From NCBI RefSeq assembly GCF_900106035.1, contig NZ_FNUC01000004.1, positions 2,170,001-2,234,000 on the forward strand: a stretch of DNA of 64,000 nucleotides, given 5' to 3'. Below the pieces are notes generated by a model. The model worked only from the letters and a program-made list of their open reading frames with translations, was not told the DNA's origin and ran no database searches. The DNA is from Jiangella alba (GTDB lineage: Bacteria > Actinomycetota > Actinomycetes > Jiangellales > Jiangellaceae). Every line of letters begins with the position of its first letter. Within the stretch, counting starts at the first letter, position 1. Both the position numbers and the translations under genes were made by a program. Positions 41,110 to 49,360 of this stretch are shown piece by piece.

Positions 41110-42278
41110 CAGGTCGCCGCCCGCGCGTGCGCCTCGACGGCGTCGAGGTACGCGGCCAGCGCCGCCGCGTCGGCCGGCTCGCGCTGCGCGTCGTCGCCGG
41201 CCCGCCCACCCGGCCGCAACCGCTCGCCGACGCCGCGCAGCCCACGTCGCCCGATCGCCGACAGCGTCCGCCCGCCGCTGGAGCGCGCCGACCGGGCCAC
41301 CAGTCGCGGCAGTGACGCCTCCTGCGTCAGTCCCGACACCGGCCGGAACCGGTCGACGGCGCCGGTGACCAGCCGCAGGCCGGCCGAGACACCGAGCCGG
41401 CGGTCGAGGTCGCGCGGCAGCGGCGTGCCCAGCAGCGCCCGGGACCTCGCCAGCACGATCGCCACCGCCGGCGCCGCGCCCCAGCCGGCGGCTCGCCGGG
41501 CGACCTCGTCCCAGTCGTCCACCTGGCGGGCCAGCTGGTCGGCGTCGAGCAGCCAGAGCATCTTGTGCGCGCCGGTGAGCGCGGCGTGCAGGCACACGTG
41601 GACCAGCGAGTCGGCGAGGTCGAGCGTCCACGTGGCGGCGCCGCCGACCGCCCGGCGCACCCGGCGGTCCAGCAGCTCGCCGGTGTCGACGGTGAACTGG
41701 CGCCGGGTCTGCTGCATGTTGATCAGCGACCAGTGCAGGTCGACCAGCACGCCACGGGGGCTGACCAGGTGGATCTCGCCCGGAGTCTGGACGTTGTAGA
41801 GCATGTCCTGGAAGTCGATGACCTGCCAGTCCGCGGCCGTCAGCCACTCGACCGCGGAGCGTAGCTGCTGCGGCGGCACCAGCACGTCGACGTCGGTGTA
41901 GGAGCGCAGCCCGGGCGCGGGATGGGCGTGCTCGGACAGCACCGGTCCCTTGATCGTCACCCACGGCAGCTCGCCGAGCGTGCGGCCGAGATCGTCCAGC
42001 ACGACGGACGCGGTGAGGTGGCGGATCATCGCGGCGTCGCGGTCGGCCTTCAGCTCGGCGGCGACGGCGGGGTCGGACTCGCGCAGCAGCACGTGGGCGA
42101 GCGGCGCCACGCGGTGATGGCGCACGGCGGTGACGAACGCGTCGCGCACCGCGCCGTTGCCGGCCAGCACCGGCGCCTTCGCCCGGCACACCTCGGCCAC
42201 CGCGGCCGAGACAGCCGCACGATGGCGCGCGGACGCGGTGTTCGTCGGAACGGTCGAGGCGTCAACCGACCCCGCCAT
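41109..42278 (-). CDS. Nucleotidyltransferase family protein (PF14907-like)
   Basis: A 389-residue protein with a nucleotidyltransferase-type core: ELPWVTIKGPVLSEHAHP, then RSYTDVDVLVPP with the metal-binding D-x-D, and LVDLHWSLIN. This uncharacterised family is found next to EPS genes and in some lasso clusters, where a member adds sugar to a phosphorylated C-terminal Ser (pseudomycoidin type). ATG 42278 is preferred to ATG 42290 because a G-run and CCAC spacer precede it. It is coupled to the ABC exporter gene. Confidence 0.85.
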   Translation of the reverse strand: MAGSVDASTVPTNTASARHRAAVSAAVAEVCRAKAPVLAGNGAVRDAFVTAVRHHRVAPLAHVLLRESDPAVAAELKADRDAAMIRHLTASVVLDDLGRTLGELPWVTIKGPVLSEHAHPAPGLRSYTDVDVLVPPQQLRSAVEWLTAADWQVIDFQDMLYNVQTPGEIHLVSPRGVLVDLHWSLINMQQTRRQFTVDTGELLDRRVRRAVGGAATWTLDLADSLVHVCLHAALTGAHKMLWLLDADQLARQVDDWDEVARRAAGWGAAPAVAIVLARSRALLGTPLPRDLDRRLGVSAGLRLVTGAVDRFRPVSGLTQEASLPRLVARSARSSGGRTLSAIGRRGLRGVGERLRPGGRAGDDAQREPADAAALAAYLDAVEAHARAAT

Positions 42279-42282
42279 GTGG

Positions 42283-42288
42283 CCCCCC
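42283..42288 (-). promoter_or_regulatory. G-run leader of the nucleotidyltransferase-exporter operon
   Basis: On the minus strand CGTGGGGGGCCAC ends at ATG 42278, four bases after the run. A TACCAT -10-like box lies at 42343-42338, the same hexamer as before the Wzz-like gene at 49.2 kb. A GAGGGGG stretch lies between them. Confidence 0.5.
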
Positions 42289-42351
42289 ACGGATCAGCCC
42301 GCCGGGTCGAACCCCCTCGCGCCCGGTGGATTGACTCATGGTAGACCGCAC

Positions 42352-42389
42352 TCGACATTCGGGACAGTCGACGCCGTACGATCCCTTTC
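42352..42389 (+). promoter_or_regulatory. Putative promoter of a leaderless DUF218 message
   Basis: TCGACA (42352-42357) and TACGAT (42377-42382) with a 19-base spacer; transcription would start at about GTG 42390. No ribosome binding site precedes this GTG. Confidence 0.45.
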
Positions 42390-42917
42390 GTGCGCCGGCT
42401 CGGGGGGAAGCCGCGCCGCCTGGTGATGGTGGGCGCGTTGCTGCTGCTCGCGGTGGTCGTCGTCGAGCTGCGGTTGTTCGTGTTCCCGCCGGCCGACACG
42501 CCATCGCGGGCCGACGCCGTCGTGATCCTGGGCGGCCCCGGCGACCGGCTGGGCCGCGGCTGGGACCTCGCCCGCGACGACGTCGCGCCGGTCGTCGTCA
42601 CGTTCGTGCCGGACCCGCGGCTGTGCGAGCCGCTGGGCGACGACCCGGAGGAGATCTGCCTGACGCCGGAGCCGTCGACGACCCGCGGCGAGGCGCGCAT
42701 GGTGGCCGAGCTGGCGCGCGAACGGGACTGGGACCACCTGGTGGTGGTGACGGCGGCCAGCCAGGCCGAACGCGCCCGCATCCGGCTGGAGCGCTGCTTC
42801 GACGGCGACCTCGACCTCGTGACGGTGCGCGAGGACGGACTGGCCCAGCAGATCTTCCGGGTGTTCTACGAGAACGGCGCGATGATCAAGGCGCTGGCCT
42901 TCCAACGCGACTGCTGA
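42390..42917 (+). CDS. YdcF/SanA-like (DUF218) membrane protein
   Basis: A 175-residue protein with an N-terminal transmembrane helix (residues 11-31) and a DUF218 domain outside the membrane. Signatures are RADAVVILGGPGDRLGRG, STTRGEARMVAELARERDWDHLVVVTAASQAERARIRLERCF. Homologues ElyC/SanA/YdcF affect envelope polysaccharide or peptidoglycan homeostasis. It is divergent from the nucleotidyltransferase gene and precedes the NDP-sugar genes. GTG 42390 is set by the promoter spacing. Confidence 0.85.
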   Translation: MRRLGGKPRRLVMVGALLLLAVVVVELRLFVFPPADTPSRADAVVILGGPGDRLGRGWDLARDDVAPVVVTFVPDPRLCEPLGDDPEEICLTPEPSTTRGEARMVAELARERDWDHLVVVTAASQAERARIRLERCFDGDLDLVTVREDGLAQQIFRVFYENGAMIKALAFQRDC

Positions 42918-42948
42918 TCTCCCGCTCGACGTGTCCCGACCTGCCCGG

Positions 42949-43018
42949 TAGTCTCCTTTCGAGGTGTATTCCGGGCGGGGGGCTCGGAACGCCGCAACGG
43001 GCCTGTGGGCCTGGGGGG
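42949..43018 (+). promoter_or_regulatory. Promoter-like box and double G-run leader of the NDP-sugar operon
   Basis: TAGTCT (42949-42954) resembles a -10 box. G-runs of six at 42977-42982 and 43013-43018 follow; the second, in CCTGGGGGGCAAT, ends four bases before ATG 43023. The CTGGGGGGCAATA string also precedes the Wzz-like gene at 49.2 kb, on the opposite strand. Confidence 0.55.
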
Positions 43019-43022
43019 CAAT

Positions 43023-44057
43023 ATGCGTGTGCTCGTGACGGGCGACCGTGGCTACATCGGCGCCGTCCTGGTTCCCTTCTTCCGCCGCCATGGTCACGAC
43101 GTCGTGGGGCTCGACGCCGGCTGGTACGACGGCTGCGACTTCGGCGCGTTCGCGCCGGGCGAGTCGAGGTCCGGTGACGTCCGCGACGTCACCGTCGACG
43201 ACCTCGCCGGCTTCGACGCGATCATCCACCTGGCGGCCATCTCGAACGACCCGATCGGGCACCTGAACCCGGACGCGACGCTGGCGGTCAACGCCTCCGC
43301 GCCGGTGTACCTGGCCCGCACCGCCAAGCAGGCCGGCGTCACGCGGTTCCTGTTCTCGTCGTCCTGCTCGCTGTACGGCGCCGCCGGCAGCGCGCCGGTG
43401 GCCGAGGACGCGCCGTTCAACCCCGTCACGCCGTACGGCGAGAGCAAGATCGTCGCCGAGGCGCAGCTGTCCGAGCTGGCCGGCGACGACTTCAGCCCGA
43501 CGTACCTGCGCAACGCCACGGCGTACGGCTCGTCGCCGCGGCTGCGTGCCGACATCGTCGTCAACAACCTCACCGGCACCGCGCACACCCGCGGCGAGGT
43601 GCGGCTGCAGAGCGACGGCACCCCGTGGCGGCCGCTGGTGCACATCGAGGACATCTCGCGGGCCTTCCTCGCCGCGCTCGAGGCGCCGCGCGAGGTCGTT
43701 CACGACCAGGCGTTCAACGTCGGCCGCGACGAGGACGTCATGCAGATCCGCGACATCGCCGAGCAGGTCTCCGACATCGTCGGCGTGCCGGTGACGTTCG
43801 CCCGGAACGCCGGCCCGGACCAGCGCGACTACCGCGTCGACTTCTCCAAGATCCACGAGCTGCTGCCGGCCTTCGCGCCGCGGTGGACGGTGCCCGACGG
43901 CATCCGCGAGCTGTCCGCCGACTTCGGCCGCATCGGCATCACCGCCGACGACTTCGAGGGCGCCCGGTACGTGCGGCTGGCCCGGGTCCGCGAGCTGATC
44001 GACGCCGGCCGGCTGGACGCCGAACTGCGCCTGCGGGTCGAGCAGGTGGCCCGATGA
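43023..44057 (+). CDS. NAD-dependent sugar epimerase/dehydratase
   Basis: A 344-residue extended short-chain dehydrogenase acting on nucleotide sugars. The NAD site is [16 protein letters not shown], and the catalytic Ser and Tyr-x3-Lys lie in [12 protein letters not shown] and TPYGESK. ATG 43023 is chosen over 43005 because the family starts with MRVLVTG and the G-run stands before it. It overlaps the methyltransferase gene by 4 bases and begins a four-gene set for a modified NDP-sugar. Confidence 0.92.
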   Translation: MRVLVTGDRGYIGAVLVPFFRRHGHDVVGLDAGWYDGCDFGAFAPGESRSGDVRDVTVDDLAGFDAIIHLAAISNDPIGHLNPDATLAVNASAPVYLARTAKQAGVTRFLFSSSCSLYGAAGSAPVAEDAPFNPVTPYGESKIVAEAQLSELAGDDFSPTYLRNATAYGSSPRLRADIVVNNLTGTAHTRGEVRLQSDGTPWRPLVHIEDISRAFLAALEAPREVVHDQAFNVGRDEDVMQIRDIAEQVSDIVGVPVTFARNAGPDQRDYRVDFSKIHELLPAFAPRWTVPDGIRELSADFGRIGITADDFEGARYVRLARVRELIDAGRLDAELRLRVEQVAR

Positions 44058-45295
44058 GCGCCCCGGCCTGCCGGCTCTGCGGCGCCGAGCTCACGCACAC
44101 GTTCGTCGACCTCGGCATGTCGCCGCCGTGCGAGGCGATCCTCGAGGCCGGCCAGCTCGACCGCGGCGAGACGTTCTACCCGCTGCACGTGCGCATCTGC
44201 CCGCAGTGCCTGCTGGTGCAGTTGCCGGCCTACATCCCGGCCGAGGAGATCTTCACGCACTACGCGTACTTCTCCTCCTACAGCGACTCGTGGGTGGCGC
44301 ACGCCAAGGCGTTCGTCGACGGCGCGGCCGACCGCCTCGGCCTGCATGCCGGCTCCTTCGTCGTCGAGGTGGCCAGCAACGACGGCTACCTGCTGCAGCA
44401 CGTGGTCGCCCGCGGCGTCCGCTGCCTGGGCATCGAGCCGGCGGCGAACGTGGCGCAGGCGGCGCTCGACAAGGGCATCCCGACCGAGGTGCGCTTCCTC
44501 GGCGAGACCACCGGCGCCGAGGTGGCGGCGGCCAACGGCCGGGCCGACCTCGTCGTCGCCAACAACGTGTTCGCGCACGTGCCCGACATCGTCGACTTCG
44601 CCAAGGGGCTGCGGGCGCTGGTGGCCGACGACGGCTACGTCAGCATCGAGATCCCGCACCTGCTCCGGCTGGTCGAGGGCCGCGAGTACGACACCATCTA
44701 CCACGAGCACTACTCGTACCTGTCGCTGCTGACGACGCAGCGGGTGCTGGCGGCCGCCGGCCTCACCGTCGTCGACGTCGACGAGCTGCCGACGCACGGC
44801 GGCTCGCTGCGCACGTGGTCGACGCCGGCCGAGAACGCGGGCGCGCCCAGTGCCGCCGTCGCGAAGGTGCTCGCCGACGAGGCCGCGGCCGGGCTGCACA
44901 CGCTGGAGGGCCACGCCGGCTTCAGCGAGGTCGTCGCCGACGTCCGCAACGATCTCGTCGAGTTCCTCGTCGAGTGCTCCCGCAAGGGCGCGAAGGTGGC
45001 CGGGTACGGCGCGCCCGGCAAGGGCAACACGCTGCTCAACCACTGCGGCATCCGGTCGGACCTACTCGCGTTCACCGTCGATCGCAACCCGTTCAAGCAC
45101 GGGAAGTTCCTGCCCGGCACGCACATCCCGGTGCACCCGGTCGAGCGGCTGGCCGAGGAGAAGCCCGACTACGTGCTGATCCTGCCGTGGAACCTGCGCA
45201 CCGAGATCGCCGCGCAGCTGGAGTACGTGGGTGAGTGGGGCGGGCAGCTGGTGGTCCCGTTGCCGTCCCTGGAGATCGTCCACCCCGGGAGGTGA
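44054..45295 (+). CDS. NDP-hexose C-methyltransferase-like protein
   Basis: A 413-residue SAM-dependent C-methyltransferase of the TylC3/TcaB9 type. The N-terminal zinc site has Cys6, Cys9, Cys49 and Cys52; the SAM domain contains [16 protein letters not shown]. The catalytic His/Glu region reads [15 protein letters not shown], and the C-terminal domain [18 protein letters not shown] is typical. Such enzymes make branched deoxysugars by methylating at C3 (sometimes another carbon) of a keto sugar. It is coupled to the epimerase gene on both sides of the pathway. Confidence 0.9.
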   Translation: MSAPACRLCGAELTHTFVDLGMSPPCEAILEAGQLDRGETFYPLHVRICPQCLLVQLPAYIPAEEIFTHYAYFSSYSDSWVAHAKAFVDGAADRLGLHAGSFVVEVASNDGYLLQHVVARGVRCLGIEPAANVAQAALDKGIPTEVRFLGETTGAEVAAANGRADLVVANNVFAHVPDIVDFAKGLRALVADDGYVSIEIPHLLRLVEGREYDTIYHEHYSYLSLLTTQRVLAAAGLTVVDVDELPTHGGSLRTWSTPAENAGAPSAAVAKVLADEAAAGLHTLEGHAGFSEVVADVRNDLVEFLVECSRKGAKVAGYGAPGKGNTLLNHCGIRSDLLAFTVDRNPFKHGKFLPGTHIPVHPVERLAEEKPDYVLILPWNLRTEIAAQLEYVGEWGGQLVVPLPSLEIVHPGR

Positions 45296-45299
45296 CGAC

Positions 45300-46082
45300 A
45301 TGAAGGTCGTGCTGTTCTGCGGCGGGTACGGCATGCGCATGCGCAGCGGCCAGGACTCCGCGCCGAAGCCGATGATGACCGTCGGCGACCGGCCGGTTCT
45401 CTGGCACGTCATGCGCTACTACGCGCACTTCGGCCACACCGAGTTCATCCTGTGCCTCGGCTACGGCGCGCAGTCGGTGAAGGACTACTTCCTCGACTAC
45501 CGCGAGACCGCGTCCAACGACTTCGTGCTCAGCGACGGCGGCAACCGGGTCGAGCTGCTGAGCTCGGACATCAGCGACTGGCGCATCACGTTCGCCGACA
45601 CCGGCATGGACTCCGAGATCGGCGAGCGGCTGCGCCGGGTGCGCCACCACCTCGACGGCGACGAGGTGTTCCTCGCCAACTACGGCGACGTGCTCACCGA
45701 CGCCCCGATGGACCGCATCGTCGACCGCTTCCTCGCCACCGACGACGTCGGCAGCATGCTCACAGTCCGGCCGCACCACTCGTTCCACGTGGTCGACGTC
45801 GACGCCGACTCCAAGATCGTCGGGTTCCTGCCGGCCGAGGACATGGACGTGCGCATCAACGGCGGCTTCTTCGTGCTGCGCCAGAGCATCTTCGACTACC
45901 TCGAGCCCGGCGACGACCTCGTGATGCACGGGTGCGCCCGGGCCGCCAAGGACGGGCGGATGCTGGCCGTCCCGTACGACGGCTTCTGGGCGCCGATGGA
46001 CACCCTCAAGGAGCGGACGATGCTGGAGGAGCTGCACAAGCGGGGTTCGGCGCCCTGGGAGCTCTGGCGGACCGCGCCGTGA
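45300..46082 (+). CDS. rfbF: Glucose-1-phosphate cytidylyltransferase-like nucleotidyltransferase
   Basis: A 260-residue sugar-1-phosphate nucleotidyltransferase. The N-terminal loop is FCGGYGMRMRSGQDSAPKPMM, a variant of the usual GGxGTRL loop, then PVLWHVMRYYAHFG, the pattern of glucose-1-phosphate cytidylyltransferase (RfbF). Conserved NYGDVLTDAP binds metal and nucleotide. Product is probably a CDP- (possibly other NDP-) hexose. With the epimerase and C-methyltransferase it suggests a CDP-linked branched sugar for the surface polysaccharide. Confidence 0.85.
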   Translation: MKVVLFCGGYGMRMRSGQDSAPKPMMTVGDRPVLWHVMRYYAHFGHTEFILCLGYGAQSVKDYFLDYRETASNDFVLSDGGNRVELLSSDISDWRITFADTGMDSEIGERLRRVRHHLDGDEVFLANYGDVLTDAPMDRIVDRFLATDDVGSMLTVRPHHSFHVVDVDADSKIVGFLPAEDMDVRINGGFFVLRQSIFDYLEPGDDLVMHGCARAAKDGRMLAVPYDGFWAPMDTLKERTMLEELHKRGSAPWELWRTAP

Positions 46083-46720
46083 TGCCGCTGACGCTGCCGC
46101 CCGGCGAGCTGGAGGTGCTGTGCCTCGGCGCGCACCCGGACGACATCGAGATCGGCTGCGGCGGCACCCTGCTGACCCTGGCCACCGCTCGTGACGTGCG
46201 GGCCACCGCCCTCGTCCTCACCGGCGCGGGCGAGCGGCGCGACGAGGCGCTGAAGGCGACCGAGCGGTTCCTGCCGGGCGCCGCGGTCGACGTCCGCGTC
46301 GCCGGGCTGCGCGACGGCCGGCTCCCGGCCGCCTGGGACGACGTCAAGGACACCCTGGAGGACGCCGCGCGCACGCTGCGCCGCCCGGACGTCGTCTTCG
46401 CGCCGCGCCGCGACGACGCGCACCAGGACCACCGGCTGATCGCCGAGCTGGTCCCCACCGTCTGGCGCGACGCGCTGGTGCTCGGCTACGAGATCCCCAA
46501 GTGGGACGGCGACCTCGGCCCGGTCAACCACTACGTGCCGCTGTCGGCCGAGGTGGCCCGCCGCAAGGTCGACCTGCTCGACGACAGCTTCCCGTCCCAG
46601 GCCGGCCGCGACTGGTGGGACGAGGAACTGTTCCTCGGCCTGCTCCGGCTGCGCGGCATGGAGTGCCGCAGCCGCTACGCCGAGGCGTTTACCGTGGCGA
46701 AGGCGACGCTGACCTTCTGA
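46082..46720 (+). CDS. PIG-L family deacetylase
   Basis: A 212-residue zinc-dependent N-deacetylase. The metal motif AHPDDIEIGCGG is near the N-terminus with the matching HQDH later (DDAHQDHRLI). Members remove acetyl groups from GlcNAc derivatives in glycolipids, mycothiol or antibiotics; here a polysaccharide sugar is likely because of the gene set. ATG 46082 shares a base with the preceding stop; GTG 46079 is also in frame. Its 3' end overlaps the convergent ligase gene by 32 bases. Confidence 0.9.
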   Translation: MPLTLPPGELEVLCLGAHPDDIEIGCGGTLLTLATARDVRATALVLTGAGERRDEALKATERFLPGAAVDVRVAGLRDGRLPAAWDDVKDTLEDAARTLRRPDVVFAPRRDDAHQDHRLIAELVPTVWRDALVLGYEIPKWDGDLGPVNHYVPLSAEVARRKVDLLDDSFPSQAGRDWWDEELFLGLLRLRGMECRSRYAEAFTVAKATLTF

Positions 46721-48197
46721 CGTCGTTGCGGCGCCAGAACGCCATCAACGGCGTCGCGACGTACTTGTCGCCGGGCGCGGCGACCTGCAGCACCCGTTCG
46801 TGCGGCGATTGATGGTCCAGCCGCCACAGGGCCCCAATGGCTCCCATGACGATGGCGATCACGCCCACGAACGTGGCGAAGGAGAACGAGTCGAACGTGG
46901 CGCTGACCATGAGGCCGACGGGCATGGCGACGGCCAGGGCCTGGGCGAGGTGGCGGGTCTCCTGGTCGGCGCCGCGCAGCCGCAGGCTGCGGCCGACGAA
47001 GTAGGGCGCCAGGAAGAAGATCGTCAGGCCCGTGACGCCCAGGACGCCGCCGGCCAGCAGCGTCATGTAGAGCTGGTTGTCCAGCAGGATGTACTCCGAC
47101 GGGATGACGGTGCCGGCGCCGCGGCCGAACCAGGGCCGCAGCTCCCAGAGGTTCACGACGTAGTCGGTGCGGGCGATGCGGTCCTGGACGCTGGGGTCGT
47201 CCTCGGCGTTGGTGAACAGCGCCCGGATGGTCCCCAGCACGCCCGGCTGCAGCACGTGGAACGCGGCCGTGGCCACGACGCCGAGGATGAGGGCGTTGTA
47301 GCGCTGCCGCCACGGCCACACCGTGGCCATCAGCACCATCCCCATGATCACCGCGAGTGTCGCCGAGCGGGAGATGGCGAACGGGATGCCGGCGGCGATC
47401 AGCCCGACCGCCACCCAGAGCCAGCGGCGCTGCGACCCGGGCCGGGCGAACATGGCGTAGTGCAGGGCGATCGGCAGCACGAGCGCCAGCACCACACCGA
47501 ACTCGATGTAGTGGTTGGCCGTCGACGCCACGCGAGCGAACTCCGGGCCGCCGCGCGCGCCGATGCCGATGAGGTCGGAGTTCAGCGACAGCCCGGGCAG
47601 CTTGATGTACTGGACGAGGTCGACGATGCGCAGGAACTGCAGCGCGCCGATGGCCGCCATCACGGCGGTGAAGCCGACCAGCGCCTTGAGCACGGTGTCG
47701 AGCTGCTTGCGGGTGGCGATGCCGTCGGCGGTCGCCAGCGCGATGCCGGCCGTCGCCAGGACGAAGATGATCCACCGGTCCGCGGCGCTGGCCTCGATGA
47801 CGGGCAGCCCGCGGTCGTAGCCCACGGCGTAGCCGACCAGCTCGACCGCCACCCAGATGCCGACGACCCAGCGGATCGGCTGCGAGCCGCTGGGCAGCTG
47901 GCCGTTGCGGAACACCGACATCAGCCAGAGGAACACCAGCAGCAGGCCGAGCGCCACCGACGGCCGGCCGACGGCGCCCATGCCGCCGATGACCATGCGC
48001 GCCGGGATGAGGAACTGGGCGGCGAGGAACGCGATGAGCAGGACGACGGTGTCGGGCCGGCGGCGGCGCAGCAGCACCGGCTGCCAGTCGTGCCGGACGA
48101 CGTCGAGGTTGCGGGGATGGCGCAGCAGCACCGGCTCCCGGGAGTCCCGCTTCCGGCGGCCGGAACGTGGGGCGACGACGGCCCCGGTGCCGCTCAT
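46689..48197 (-). CDS. O-antigen ligase/polymerase-like membrane protein (Wzy_C)
   Basis: A 502-residue protein with about 11 helices and a basic N-terminal tail of about 40 residues. The long extracytoplasmic loop before the last helices contains WELRPWFGRGAGTVIPSEYILLDNQLYMTLLAGG, the Wzy/WaaL-type G-x-G-x..H/N-Q region. It would polymerise or ligate polysaccharide repeat units on the outer face. The ATG overlaps the Wzz-like stop, and the TAA (46689-46691) lies within the end of the PIG-L gene. Confidence 0.88.
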   Translation of the reverse strand: MSGTGAVVAPRSGRRKRDSREPVLLRHPRNLDVVRHDWQPVLLRRRRPDTVVLLIAFLAAQFLIPARMVIGGMGAVGRPSVALGLLLVFLWLMSVFRNGQLPSGSQPIRWVVGIWVAVELVGYAVGYDRGLPVIEASAADRWIIFVLATAGIALATADGIATRKQLDTVLKALVGFTAVMAAIGALQFLRIVDLVQYIKLPGLSLNSDLIGIGARGGPEFARVASTANHYIEFGVVLALVLPIALHYAMFARPGSQRRWLWVAVGLIAAGIPFAISRSATLAVIMGMVLMATVWPWRQRYNALILGVVATAAFHVLQPGVLGTIRALFTNAEDDPSVQDRIARTDYVVNLWELRPWFGRGAGTVIPSEYILLDNQLYMTLLAGGVLGVTGLTIFFLAPYFVGRSLRLRGADQETRHLAQALAVAMPVGLMVSATFDSFSFATFVGVIAIVMGAIGALWRLDHQSPHERVLQVAAPGDKYVATPLMAFWRRNDVRRSASPSPR

Positions 48198-49219
48198 CGC
48201 TTCCGCGAGGTCTCGGGCTCTGCGGGCTCGGCGTCGGTACCGGCGTCCTGCTCGCGCTTGCTCTTGCGCAGCTGGCGCTTGGTGAACTCGGGATCGAAGA
48301 ACGGATTGCGCTGCGGCCGCTCGCGCTGCTCGTGCTCGATGGCCTCTTCGAGGCTGTGATCGCCCGGCCAGACCCATTCGTTGGTGTTGATCAGGGCGCT
48401 GTTGATGCTCGGGCTGGCCGTGCCGAGGCCGCCGTGGTCGTCGTCGGGCGGGGCCCCGTTCGTGGTGGCCGGCTCGGCCTTGCGGCGGGGCAGTTCGGCC
48501 GGCGGTGCGGCCTCGGTTTCGGCGTCGGGCTCGGCCGGGCCGGTGCCGGCGGTCTCGGCTTCGGCGTCGGCCGCGGACTCGCGGCGCTTCTCGCCGCGGG
48601 CCCGCTTCCGCTCACCGCCGAGACCGCGGGCCCGGGCCCGCTTCCAGAGCCCGATGATGTCGTCGAACAGGACCGCGACGAGCAGGGAGACCCCGGCGCC
48701 GAGGACGCCGACGACGGCCTGGACCCGCAGCTTGCCCTCCTGGACGGCGGCGATGACCGTGGGCGGCTCGAGCACCTGCAGGCCCACCTGCGCCGTCGGC
48801 GGGATGCCGGCCGCCTCCTGGCGGCTGACCAGCTCAGCCGCGGCGACGTCGATGAGCGCGGTGCCGGTGGCGACCGCGTCCTCGGGGTCACCGGAGCGGA
48901 TGGAGAGGTACGCGATGGAGCTGCGCGACTGTGGTGTGACCTCGTAGGCGCCGCCGTGACCGGCGGCGGCGAGCGCGGTGCGCGTCTCGACGCTGTTCAG
49001 CACGATGGTCGCGACCTCGTTGGCGCCGCTGAGGTCGCCGTACGGGTTGGGCAGCTCGGTCTCGCCGGGCCCGGCCACGTACATGATGGTGGCGGTGGCC
49101 TGGTACTCGGGTGCCACGCTGTTACCGGCGCTGACGGCGCCGAGGCCGGTCAGCGCGAGCAGGGGCAGCAGGACATACCAGCGGCGCAAGGCCGCAAGAG
49201 TGATTCGCCAGACGTCCAC
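48194..49219 (-). CDS. Wzz-like polysaccharide chain-length/transport membrane protein
   Basis: A 341-residue protein with two transmembrane helices: residues about 15-36 (WYVLLPLLALTGLGAVSAG) and 155-176 (VQAVVGVLGAGVSLLVAVLF). The extracytoplasmic portion between them begins VAPEYQATATIMYV and carries a Pro-x2-G-like stretch before helix 2, the Wzz/capsule-transport layout. The cytoplasmic tail of about 160 residues is long, charged and lacks an obvious tyrosine-kinase fold. GTG 49219 is set by the family start and a G-run six bases upstream. It is coupled to the Wzy-like gene. Confidence 0.85.
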   Translation of the reverse strand: MDVWRITLAALRRWYVLLPLLALTGLGAVSAGNSVAPEYQATATIMYVAGPGETELPNPYGDLSGANEVATIVLNSVETRTALAAAGHGGAYEVTPQSRSSIAYLSIRSGDPEDAVATGTALIDVAAAELVSRQEAAGIPPTAQVGLQVLEPPTVIAAVQEGKLRVQAVVGVLGAGVSLLVAVLFDDIIGLWKRARARGLGGERKRARGEKRRESAADAEAETAGTGPAEPDAETEAAPPAELPRRKAEPATTNGAPPDDDHGGLGTASPSINSALINTNEWVWPGDHSLEEAIEHEQRERPQRNPFFDPEFTKRQLRKSKREQDAGTDAEPAEPETSRKR

Positions 49220-49360
49220 GTATTGCCCCCCAGCACGTGCTGCCTCGTCACGAGGCTTGCTCCATGGTAGGCGTGGATCACCAGCGCGGCAAAGCGGAAC
49301 AGTCGCGCCAATCGACGATGTCGGACATACTTGCAGTGTCTTGCACTGTGGGGGGGCCAC
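49220..49360. promoter_or_regulatory. Divergent EPS promoter region with paired G-runs and palindromes
   Basis: Leftward leader: TACCAT -10-like box (49269-49264), hairpin GCCTCG-TCA-CGAGGC (49242-49256), palindrome GCACGTGC (49233-49240) and six G (minus, 49231-49226). Rightward leader: CATACT (49326-49331), CAGTG-N5-CACTG (49334-49348) and seven G (49350-49356) four bases before GTG 49361. Both genes have a G-run directly before the start codon, each preceded by a small dyad. Confidence 0.6.
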
